The translations under genes and the position numbers were made by a program. This document shows positions 55,201 through 60,989 of a DNA stretch of 64,000 nt, piece by piece. Origin of the DNA: Ketobacter sp963922875 (GTDB lineage Bacteria; Pseudomonadota; Gammaproteobacteria; Pseudomonadales; Ketobacteraceae); NCBI GenBank assembly GCA_963922875.1, contig CAWUJH010000009.1, positions 124,001 to 188,000 on the forward strand, given 5' to 3'. The notes under the pieces were generated by a model that did not search any database, was not told the origin of the DNA, and saw only the letters and a list, made by a program, of their open reading frames with translations. Each line of letters opens with the position of its first letter. Within the stretch, counting starts at the first letter, position 1.

Positions 55201-57088
55201 TTAATGAAATAGGATCACCAACAAAGTCATTCACATTGTCGCTATCCACTAATTCCCAAACCGCGCAGGGATTGAAAGGAATCACAGCGTAGGCCGCATC
55301 AATGCCGCGAAGCTGGCATGGAAAAATCTCCATACTCGCTTCCGGATAGTCTCTTAATACCTGATTCAATGCGCTATTCAGCGCCGTACTATCCGGTCTG
55401 CCCGGTAAGTCAACAAAGACCTGCTGTTGATAAACACGATAATCCTGCTCATCATTCCATTGCGCGTAAATCGCTTTCTGGGAATTATTGAGTGGCTCTA
55501 ATCGATGCTGATTCGCCACTACGCCTAACTGCAGCATAATTTCCTGATCACCGTAAAGACGAATATTGTCTATGGGTGTGTCCAAAGACACCAGGAGTTG
55601 ATCCATTACGCTGGCATATTGTTCCAGCAACAGGCTGATAGTCTGATGGTGAAAAAGATCCGTATTGTATTCAATACTGGCTTCGAAGCTATCACCGGTT
55701 TTGGCGATAGCCAACACCATATCCATGCGGGCTGAAATCTGGTCCGTGTCGATGGGTGTCAAGCTCAGGCCGGAAGAAGATAGCGGATTATTAGCGCCCA
55801 TCTCCTGCAGGTTGATAAGTTGGAAAGCAATTTCAGCTAAGGGCGGGTAACCAGGCTGGCGTTCTAAATTTAACGCTTCCATTAACCGGTCTACGGGTAA
55901 GTCCTGGTGGCTGAAAGCGCCAAGTACCATTTCCTTCACCCGCCCATAAAACGTTTTTACCGAGGGATTACCGGATAAATCGAGACGCATCAGCAGAATA
56001 TTAACGAAGAAGCCGATCAATTCTTCCACTTCCTGGCGACTACGACCGGCATTGGGTGAACCAATGACCACATCATGACTATGAGCATAACGCCCCAATA
56101 ATAATTGCCAGCCGCCTAGAAACAGCATGAAAGGAGTAACGTCCAGCTGGATACAAGCTTTGGCTACCCGCCCATTCAATTGGTGAGAGAACCCGAGGTT
56201 AATGACAGCTCCATTACTGGTGGGTAAATCCTGTCGTGGCCTATCTGTAGGGAATCCCAGCACCTTGGGAGCTCCGTCCAATCGCTGTTGCCAATACTCC
56301 AGGTGTTGCGCCATACCCTCTTCGGCCATTTGTTGCCGCTGCCAGACTGCATAATCTGGATATTGAATGGGCAACTCTGGTAATGGTGAAGGCATGCCTT
56401 TTGAAAACGCCAGATACAGAATACCAAGTTCTTTAACCAGCACTTCCATAGACCAGGCATCTGAAACTATATGATGCATGCCCGCTACCAGTACATGCTG
56501 ATGGTCATTAAGAGCAATCAGTCGTGCTCGGAATAAATAGCCTGACCCAAGGTCATAGGGAGTGGTTGATTCATTAGTCACGGCAGCCTGGATAAAGGCT
56601 TCCTGAACGCTCTCTTCCCGATCGACAATGGATTCAACCTGCAGGTTCCAACCATTAGCTGACTGAATGACCTGCATGGGCTCACCATCGATTTCAACAA
56701 AGGCGGTACGCAATGATTCGTGGCGCTCTACCAGGGTTAGTAGCACCTTTTCCAGGATATCAACCTTCAATGCTCCGTCAATACGCAACGCAGTTGACAT
56801 GTTGTAAGTGACATCATTGGGGGTTATCTGATCAATAACCCAAAGCCGCTGTTGACCAAAGGACACGGGCAAGGGCTTGTCGTCTCGGGGAACCTTCGGA
56901 ATGGGTGAGTCCGTTAGCTTTTTAGCCTGCCCTAAAAATTCAACAATGGCCGCTTTATTGGCAATTACCTGTTGCTTGATTTCCGCAGTAAAAGCGCCTT
57001 CTGGGGCGTTAAAACGTAGATTCCCCCCGTCCAACCATAGCTGGATGTCCATCTTTGCAAGGGATGTGAGAAGGTCTACTACTTTCAT
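49223..57088 (-). CDS. two-module nonribosomal peptide synthetase with LYS2-like second adenylation domain
   Basis: A 2621-residue synthetase. Order: TubC-type docking domain 1-56; C 66-510 (HHIVSDA, with Ala for the usual Gly); second C-like domain 525-940 with a broken active site (VSHIIALDS); A 955-1445 (pocket D-L-K-N-V-G-S-D-V); T about 1465-1530 (IGGNSIVA); C 1545-1985 (HHMVSDG); A 2010-2505 (pocket D-P-R-H-G-G-F-Q-V); T 2530-2590 (IGGHSLLA); then an acidic tail ending DDDEDLEEFEI. The tail probably docks to the TubC domain of the next subunit. The ATG has an AAAGGAA site. A palindrome and AT-rich sequence in the 209 bp upstream could provide a promoter. Confidence 0.94.
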   Translation of the reverse strand: MKVVDLLTSLAKMDIQLWLDGGNLRFNAPEGAFTAEIKQQVIANKAAIVEFLGQAKKLTDSPIPKVPRDDKPLPVSFGQQRLWVIDQITPNDVTYNMSTALRIDGALKVDILEKVLLTLVERHESLRTAFVEIDGEPMQVIQSANGWNLQVESIVDREESVQEAFIQAAVTNESTTPYDLGSGYLFRARLIALNDHQHVLVAGMHHIVSDAWSMEVLVKELGILYLAFSKGMPSPLPELPIQYPDYAVWQRQQMAEEGMAQHLEYWQQRLDGAPKVLGFPTDRPRQDLPTSNGAVINLGFSHQLNGRVAKACIQLDVTPFMLFLGGWQLLLGRYAHSHDVVIGSPNAGRSRQEVEELIGFFVNILLMRLDLSGNPSVKTFYGRVKEMVLGAFSHQDLPVDRLMEALNLERQPGYPPLAEIAFQLINLQEMGANNPLSSSGLSLTPIDTDQISARMDMVLAIAKTGDSFEASIEYNTDLFHHQTISLLLEQYASVMDQLLVSLDTPIDNIRLYGDQEIMLQLGVVANQHRLEPLNNSQKAIYAQWNDEQDYRVYQQQVFVDLPGRPDSTALNSALNQVLRDYPEASMEIFPCQLRGIDAAYAVIPFNPCAVWELVDSDNVNDFVGDPISLNGKTPLVRFYCLSQESGFRLVMVSHIIALDSYSQSRLLQCIVAQYQGHPNALSPEPNVFDTPAAIAHWQNTLNEVTPLSFSYSQAYKEFEKNLLSPFGDARISAVLDHRQVATINEYCVASNITQADYFRGLYAILLHKYCRPDNDFVLLESNHARPADHRAAVGCLRGFNATRFNQSLWAQSESESMASWFLSNSSSSGAQYYVSQQQKELACHHWPIQFMYSYKSVQALPTGEQCVAVLPKKENAVQLMVTAFADSIQLTLAYDPTVFNAHNFLARFVHLSEQMLFDEITSIHELRCLSAGETQQLAQWGTPSTEPVNSASSPWNLVDRFESIVKQMPDQVALVFGESTRTYAELNNGVNGLARDLTARGIGEGQRVVVCCSRSFEFIESVLACVKIGATYIPVDPAYPVARIRFMIEDSEATLILTSASSQNCLTEINTPVYLVDENANQRQSGANPELLLAPNRPLYAIYTSGSTGQPKGALVTQNSAVNLQRWYIDSLNLSPADATLLMSSVGFDLTQKNIFAPLLVGAKLVIPTTDLYDAEQYLGLIYSHKISWINCAPSAFYPLVEEGAEEGFSHLASVRMVVLGGEPIRLSAIDPWLSSSQCQGQLMNSYGPTECTDVVIYHKALSLEPYQNGLPIGVPIPNSVIQIVDDQFKQVIPGLAGEIVIGGIPVGLGYINREALTNEVFVNDPYTNQRFYRTGDLARFLPDGLIEYIGRKDFQVKLRGLRIELGEIEMALRAIDGVEDSLVTVHNDQLVAYVLSPIAPVAEQWRDSLRDFLPEHMIPNLIIAVDVWPLTPNGKIDRKALPDPEAQSTTSMPFVAPRNEVETQLVAIWQEVLGASSIGVLDDLFQIGGNSIVATRIVSRIRKHWDVPLSVRELFVAPTIADLAVAVKRAQQNKDLPPIQFIDRNGSLPLSFVQQQLWLLDQLDPGTAAYNMPVALRIKGKIDTDKFSQAFNLIIQRHETLRSNFRTINGEPQVFIQSERELILKVIDLSNLAADEKAKAVEKIAHEQTSQGFDLATDPLIRGVLVNLEDDLAKGETLLLGAMHHMVSDGWSMDLILAELLEIYNALCHGRKPHLVPLPIQYVDIAAWQRQWLAGSVLESHLAYWREQLDNEGQVLQLPTDYSRPPVLTSHGAVYNSQINANLVIQAQQFARQEGATLFMLLMACYQHLLSRYSGQDRINVGTPIAGRDQIESEHLIGFFINTVVISTQFESQLTVRGLLRKVRETTFDAYAHQALPFEKIVEALRPPRDSSRTPFFQVSLNLLNLPPQQNVDSDLIFESFVPEEHEIHSKYEMNLYVTEQADHSLSLVMVYNSDLFSAATIERFMADFGGLFEQFIAQPDQPLDLLRLGQPQDRKLLPSPTAPLVHGSHISPFAKFLEHAELTPDARAIVFNDADMNYVELKNACDRVAHHLQSNQQIQAGDVVAIYAERSPDLIVAIFAVLKVGGVFTVLDSGYPVERLQGIVELAQPKCLLNATRHSEVEWAQTIPVSVVAKVLESSTFSGALESQHNPAANSYIAFTSGTTGKPKGIVGTFEPVAHFIEWYSGQYHFTGQDRFTLFSGLAHDPLLRDIFVPLALGAELYIPPADWIADPGNTVQWLQQHGISVMHMTPSMAQVLMNSTEQQCPSVRFVGLGGDKLTKAVIQGLEELLPEAQVANFYGTTETPQVMAVFDVPKITDSLPSILPLGQGIDQVQILVMNESGELCSIGEVGEIVIRTPYLSVGYWPPEEDSSLGHGFARNPHTQDPRDRIYYTGDIGRYNVAGLVEFFGRRDNQIKIRGYRIEPAEIEQALVRQSGIDSAVVILAKDLRQDDCIVAYIEPAKGLDSVDSMAIREILRREIPEYMVPALVIPIDKIPVTVNGKIDRRRLPDPADFWQQKQYVAPATDYEQAIAEIWQTVLKMESISIEDNFFDIGGHSLLAVQIVTRVKELYQVEFSMRRLMELATIKGMASYVENALWLQSSTAETTADDDEDLEEFEI

Positions 57089-57187
57089 GGGATTCCTTTG
57101 TTTTTGCGCTCTTTATATTCTTATTAGTATATAACAGCCTAGGGGAGCCGTTTTAATCTGACAACTTGTGCTGATTCAGTTGCTTAT

Positions 57188-57200
57188 GTTTAGTCTAAAC
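57188..57200. promoter_or_regulatory. 13-bp palindrome upstream of the NRPS gene
   Basis: GTTTAG-T-CTAAAC is a perfect 6-1-6 palindrome, about 100 bp before the start of the 2621-residue NRPS. Candidate operator; the regulator is unknown. The rest of the 209-bp gap is AT-rich with no clear -35/-10 pair. Confidence 0.4.
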
Positions 57201-57297
57201 CAACTATTTTCAGCGATTTGACGAGAAGCTTAAAGAGGATTCCCGTTAAGATTTGATGCGTGTAACAAATAAGCAACAAAAACGAAGATGGGACGCG

Positions 57298-57756
57298 TTA
57301 ACCATGGCATTTTTTGAATTTTTTTCCACTCCCACACCAACAGGGATCGTTGCGTCCGGGTTCGTGGCTACCATCTAGGTAGTACCAACGCCCTTGTTCT
57401 TTCACAAAGCGGGAATTTTCATAGAGTACAGCCTCCTTACCGTCGCTTCCTTCGTATTTGGCTGCAAAGCTGACTCGACCTTCTAGCGCTTGAGCACCAC
57501 CCTGCTCAGTTTTCAATAGTGTAAGCCCAATCCACCGAGTATTCTCTGAGGTCTGGCGCAAATCGGCTAAAGAATTCTCCTTCCGCTTCGAGGGATGGTG
57601 AGTTTCCCATAGATAACCTTCCAGTTTGAGTGCAAAGGCAGAGTATCTGGATCTCATCAGCGCTTCTGCCGTTGCTGGAACTCCCCTTTTCTGATGAAAA
57701 ATGCCGCAACAATCGTCATAGCTTTTTGTTGAACCACAAGGGCAAGGTGTATGCAT
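57298..57756 (-). CDS. ychJ: YchJ-like SEC-C motif protein
   Basis: A 152-residue protein from the ATG at 57756, the usual YchJ length; an upstream GTG would add ten residues with no family match. SEC-C zinc motifs lie at both ends (CPCGSTKSYDDCC near the N-terminus, CWCGSGKKFKKCHG at the C-terminus). Between them is the NTF2-like YchJ core with LMRSRYSAFAL and WIGLTLL. Function is unknown; SEC-C binds zinc and in SecA contacts SecB. It is a housekeeping-type gene lying inside the NRPS region. Confidence 0.92.
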   Translation of the reverse strand: MHTPCPCGSTKSYDDCCGIFHQKRGVPATAEALMRSRYSAFALKLEGYLWETHHPSKRKENSLADLRQTSENTRWIGLTLLKTEQGGAQALEGRVSFAAKYEGSDGKEAVLYENSRFVKEQGRWYYLDGSHEPGRNDPCWCGSGKKFKKCHG

Positions 57757-57774
57757 TGGTGTCTTTTCACTTAG

Positions 57775-57803
57775 GTAACAGCACAAAACGGGGATGGTAT
57801 AAT
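57775..57803 (+). promoter_or_regulatory. extended -10 promoter facing the phosphatase gene
   Basis: TGGTATAAT at 57795-57803 is a perfect extended -10 (TGnTATAAT). A 4/6 -35 match (GTAACA, 57775-57780) stands exactly 17 bp upstream. It points toward the phosphatase gene that starts at 57958, and lies inside the direct repeat. Confidence 0.6.
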
Positions 57804-57804
57804 T
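57784..57804. repeat. 21-bp direct repeat, copy 1
   Basis: C followed by AAAACGGGGATGGTATAATT. The same 21 bases occur at 60950-60970, and three further bases on the left match two of three. The two copies bound the 3.2-kb non-NRPS block. Confidence 0.9.
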
Positions 57805-57957
57805 TTCTAACGGCTTAGGTTATAAACCAAACCACAGCCTTGATCCGCTGCCATTCTCCCAAATTATTTCTCGAATGTCTGCCTTCCCATATATATAATC
57901 TCATGCACGTATCAGGGTAAGGAATCTCTGAATGAATTTATCACCCAAGGAAACATT

Positions 57958-58452
57958 ATGACGCATCCCTTTGACGCAGTAACGACTCCCAGCGGAGCCA
58001 GACTATTACTCACGCCCTGCCCTGGAACCAAAGACACTTCCGTAGGCGCAGCCGTTAACACCCTCAAAGAAGCAGGCGCTGACGCGGTAATTACCATGTT
58101 AACTAATGCAGATATTAAAAAATTAGGTGTTGAACATTTAGGCTCTGAAATTGAACAACAAGGTATCGCGTGGTTCCAATTACCTATAGAGGATGATTGC
58201 GCACCAGAAGCGATTTTTGAAGAAGCCTTTGCTAAAAGCAAAGATGAACTGTTAGAGCTTCTGAAAAACAAAGCTACCATTGCTATTCATTGCCGTGGAG
58301 GCACTGGCAGAACCAGTTTGATGGCCGCTATTTTACTGCTGGAATCTGGCGAGAGCTGGACTGAAATCAAACCTCATATACAAGCGGCAAAACCCAAGAC
58401 CTTAAAAATTCCGGTTCATTTGGAGTATTTAGAGAAACGGTTTTCGTTGTGA
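57958..58452 (+). CDS. dual-specificity/CDKN3-like protein phosphatase
   Basis: A 164-residue cysteine phosphatase. The signature HCRGGTGRTS carries the CX5R loop (Cys112, Arg118). A likely general acid is in the IEDD segment (residues 78-80). The layout resembles the small CDKN3-like branch: a LLLTPCPGTKD opening, an ADAVITMLTNAD strand, then the phosphate loop and helices. It should remove phosphate from tyrosine, serine/threonine or another small substrate in the cytoplasm. AAGGA lies 7 bp before the ATG. It has no obvious link to peptide synthesis. Confidence 0.88.
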   Translation: MTHPFDAVTTPSGARLLLTPCPGTKDTSVGAAVNTLKEAGADAVITMLTNADIKKLGVEHLGSEIEQQGIAWFQLPIEDDCAPEAIFEEAFAKSKDELLELLKNKATIAIHCRGGTGRTSLMAAILLLESGESWTEIKPHIQAAKPKTLKIPVHLEYLEKRFSL

Positions 58453-58505
58453 GGGGGGGGTTAACAGCCTCCCTACTCCATCGATTTCCCTTATATCGGC
58501 AGTAA

Positions 58506-58536
58506 TTTAAAGCGACCTTTAAAACCTGTTTTTTTT
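58506..58536 (+). terminator. weak terminator-like hairpin after the phosphatase gene
   Basis: Stem TTTAAAG / CTTTAAA with loop CGAC, then five bases and eight T. The stem is AT-rich and the element overlaps the 3' end of the convergent regulator gene. A run of eight G (58453-58460) precedes it. Confidence 0.35.
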
Positions 58537-59262
58537 CTCATTCTCTAGTAATGAAAAGACCCACGGGCGCAACGCTGCAAACAAGCCAACACTGTGTTTT
58601 TCCTCTGTTGGCAATGACCGATCAATGTAGGCCAGCTCGCTGAATTCCTTGAGTAAAGCACGTAGTTTACGATTAAATATATTTAATGAAGCCAATGATA
58701 GTTCGCCTGTTGTTAACCTCAACAGTTCACTATCCCCACGGAATCCGTAGCGTAAAAACTCATCGCGGACCCGCGCCTCATACTGCCGCCAGATGGGACC
58801 GTCTCGCCGCCACTCTATAACTTGTGCAGTGAGTAACCGCACTTGGTTGCCTGGCAACAAATCGATTAATTTTAAACGATCGAGTTGCGCCATAATTTTT
58901 GTAGCCTTGTGTTTATGGGTGCCATATTCTGCACTTATCTGCTCGGGGCTCCAGCCGTTAAGCAACAGATAAAACCAGGTTAGCAAGCTTTCATCTTTAG
59001 CTAAAGCGTGTTCTTGTTCCAAAGTCAGCACACTACTACCTTCGCTACGCTGGCGGTTACTGAGCTGCGATAACTCATGGACGCTCAGACCCAATAAGCC
59101 ACACACCGTTTCCAAACGCTCTAAACTCCAGCCGCCCCGAGAAAACAATCTCTTGACCTGAGGTTCGCTTAATTCAAGGCATTGAGCCACATCTGCATAG
59201 GTTAGCCCGCGCCCTTTTAAACAACGTTTCAATGTCCTTATTAACTCCTGACTTTCACTCAT
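58519..59262 (-). CDS. XRE-type helix-turn-helix regulator
   Basis: A 247-residue protein. The first 65 residues form a lambda-repressor-like HTH (GLTYADVAQCLELSEPQVKRLF, split here as GLTYADVAQCLELS then EPQVKRLF), followed by LERLETVCGLLGLSVHEL. The remainder is a helical region with WFYLLLNGWSPEQISAEYG, which could be a second DNA-binding or sensing segment. I do not recognise a ligand domain. It is divergent from the FAD oxidoreductase gene, with an inverted repeat between them, so it may control itself and that gene. Confidence 0.82.
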   Translation of the reverse strand: MSESQELIRTLKRCLKGRGLTYADVAQCLELSEPQVKRLFSRGGWSLERLETVCGLLGLSVHELSQLSNRQRSEGSSVLTLEQEHALAKDESLLTWFYLLLNGWSPEQISAEYGTHKHKATKIMAQLDRLKLIDLLPGNQVRLLTAQVIEWRRDGPIWRQYEARVRDEFLRYGFRGDSELLRLTTGELSLASLNIFNRKLRALLKEFSELAYIDRSLPTEEKHSVGLFAALRPWVFSLLENEKKNRF

Positions 59263-59316
59263 GTTGGTATCACCTTTTTAACCCCGATCTTTGGCACGAA
59301 TCTCCGCGTAAACCTT

Positions 59317-59339
59317 AAAGTATCTTCATATAATACTTT
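59317..59339. promoter_or_regulatory. inverted repeat between regulator and FAD oxidoreductase
   Basis: AAAGTAT - 9 bp - ATACTTT, a perfect 7-bp inverted repeat with a TATAAT in its centre. It suits an operator covering a promoter in the divergent intergenic region. Confidence 0.5.
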
Positions 59340-59410
59340 CATTATAGGTGTCATTTTCCACCAAGGAAACCAGTACTGTTAGCGCAACATTAACAAACAG
59401 GACTAACACC

Positions 59411-60868
59411 ATGTGCAACCACCCGATGAGTAAAACATCCAACAATCCCCAACGACTCGAAGTCAATGATGTACATTCCAAACTCAATCTAACCCGTGTG
59501 AATAGCATTAAAACCCCTGGTTCTACCGATGAATTAGCCCGCTATATCCGCAAAGCCGCTGCACTTAATCAAGTCATCATCCCAGCGGGAGGCCGCCACG
59601 CTATGGGGGGTCAACAATTTGCTGAAAATGCCCTACTCCTGGATATGCGGTATATGAAGCGTATCATCGCCTTTAATTCCGAAACCGGTGTCATCACGGT
59701 TGAAGCCGGTATTCAATGGCCTGATTTCATCAGAGGTTACTTTAAACTACAAAATGGCAAGCCTAAGTGGGGGCTACGACAAAAACAAACTGGCGCGGAT
59801 CGGCTCTCCATTGGCGGCGCTATCGCGGCCAATATTCATGGCCGTGGGCTGGGCTCAGCCCCCTTTTCTCGAGATGTATTGGAGCTAACACGGGTGGACG
59901 CCAACGGCGATATACTGCGTTGCAGCCGCACAGAAAATGAAGAACTGTTTCGGCTTGTCATCGGTGGCTATGGCCTGTTTGGTATTGTGGCCACCGTCAC
60001 TATTCAGCTAGTACCACGGGTTAAAGTGGAGCGAGTGGTAGATCTCTGGGAAGTGAATGACGTCGTGGCTGAATTACATCGACGCCATGGGGAGGGCCAC
60101 CAGTATGGTGATTTTCAATTTGATATCGACCCCGAGTCTCCGGGATTCCTTAAGCGCGGAATACTCTCTAGCTATCGTCCAGTAAATAATTCCAGCCCTA
60201 TACCCGTTAGGCAATCACGGCTGTCACAAAACGCCTGGAAAAAATTACTCTATCAAGCTCATGTGGACAAAACGGCCGCCTTCGAGGGGTTTACTGATTT
60301 TTACCTTAAATCATCGGGGCAATTTTATTGGTCTGATACTCATCAGCTAAATATTTACTTGGATGATTATCATAGCGCTTTGGATAAGGCGCTCGCTGCC
60401 AAAGTGTGCGGTAGCGAGATGATTACTGAACTCTATGTGCCGCCGGAAAAGCTGGTGGACTTTATGAACATGGCGGGCAATACACTGCGTGAACAACAGG
60501 CTGATCTAATCTATGGCACTGTGCGAATGATAGAACCCGATCAGGACAGCTTTTTGCCGTGGGCAAAACAGGCATTTGCCTGCGTAATATTCAATTTACA
60601 TGTGGACCATGAGCCTAAATCCAAGGCGCAAAACGCTGTCACTCTCCAAAAACTTATTGATGTAGCCTTCCGCTTGAAAGGCAGTTACTTTTTAACGTAC
60701 CACCGCCACGCCCGCAAAGATCAAGTTTTAAATTGTTACCCACAATTTCCCGAGTTCCTTAAACTAAAACAACAATACGACCCGCAAGAGCGCATTCAAA
60801 GCGATTGGTACCGCCACTACAAAACCATTTTCGCAGAGCATTTGAGAGATATTCAGGGGGTCGCATGA
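59411..60868 (+). CDS. FAD-binding (VAO/PCMH-type) oxidoreductase
   Basis: A 485-residue protein from the ATG at 59411, which has a CAGGA element 9 bp upstream; an upstream GTG at 59348 is open but gives a non-homologous-looking leader. The FAD-binding PCMH domain fills residues 30-210: IPAGGRHAMGGQQ, the typical pyrophosphate loop, then LSIGGAIAANIHGRGLG and GGYGLFGIVATVTI. The C-terminal half has an FAD-oxidase cap with WYRHYKTIF near the end. The group includes sugar-lactone oxidases and DHCR24-like sterol reductases; the substrate is not determined. It could tailor the peptide but may be unrelated. Confidence 0.85.
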   Translation: MCNHPMSKTSNNPQRLEVNDVHSKLNLTRVNSIKTPGSTDELARYIRKAAALNQVIIPAGGRHAMGGQQFAENALLLDMRYMKRIIAFNSETGVITVEAGIQWPDFIRGYFKLQNGKPKWGLRQKQTGADRLSIGGAIAANIHGRGLGSAPFSRDVLELTRVDANGDILRCSRTENEELFRLVIGGYGLFGIVATVTIQLVPRVKVERVVDLWEVNDVVAELHRRHGEGHQYGDFQFDIDPESPGFLKRGILSSYRPVNNSSPIPVRQSRLSQNAWKKLLYQAHVDKTAAFEGFTDFYLKSSGQFYWSDTHQLNIYLDDYHSALDKALAAKVCGSEMITELYVPPEKLVDFMNMAGNTLREQQADLIYGTVRMIEPDQDSFLPWAKQAFACVIFNLHVDHEPKSKAQNAVTLQKLIDVAFRLKGSYFLTYHRHARKDQVLNCYPQFPEFLKLKQQYDPQERIQSDWYRHYKTIFAEHLRDIQGVA

Positions 60869-60921
60869 AATTAAGAGTGACCGGAATGTGAGGTCGTGGT
60901 TATCACTGTAGGCTTGGTCTG

Positions 60922-60959
60922 CCCCGTTTTGAGCAATTTTAACCACGCTCAAAACGGGG
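60922..60959. repeat. 13-bp perfect inverted repeat between convergent genes
   Basis: CCCCGTTTTGAGC (60922-60934) and GCTCAAAACGGGG (60947-60959) with a 12-bp spacer. It lies between the stops of the FAD oxidoreductase and the NRPS gene. It could act as a two-way terminator hairpin, though neither side has a clear T run. The right arm is shared with the direct repeat at 60950-60970. Confidence 0.85.
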
Positions 60960-60970
60960 ATGGTATAATT
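60950..60970. repeat. 21-bp direct repeat, copy 2
   Basis: Identical to 57784-57804 and in the same orientation. It includes TGGTATAAT at 60961-60969, a perfect extended -10 that points into the 3' end of the NRPS gene in the antisense direction. Confidence 0.9.
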
Positions 60971-60989
60971 ATTATTAATAATAATTGGT

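Noticed and set aside
32744..57088. Assigning asparagine, aspartate or cysteine to the D-L-K-N pockets from the shared D-L start
   Set aside because: The remaining pocket residues (K, N, G, S, D) do not match the signatures I recall for those amino acids.
59348..59410. GTG start adding 21 residues to the FAD oxidoreductase
   Set aside because: The added Ser/Thr-rich leader has no match to the fold, and the ATG at 59411 has a ribosome-binding-like sequence.
57784..60970. Integrated phage or transposon
   Set aside because: The block has direct repeats but no integrase, transposase or terminal inverted repeats at both ends.
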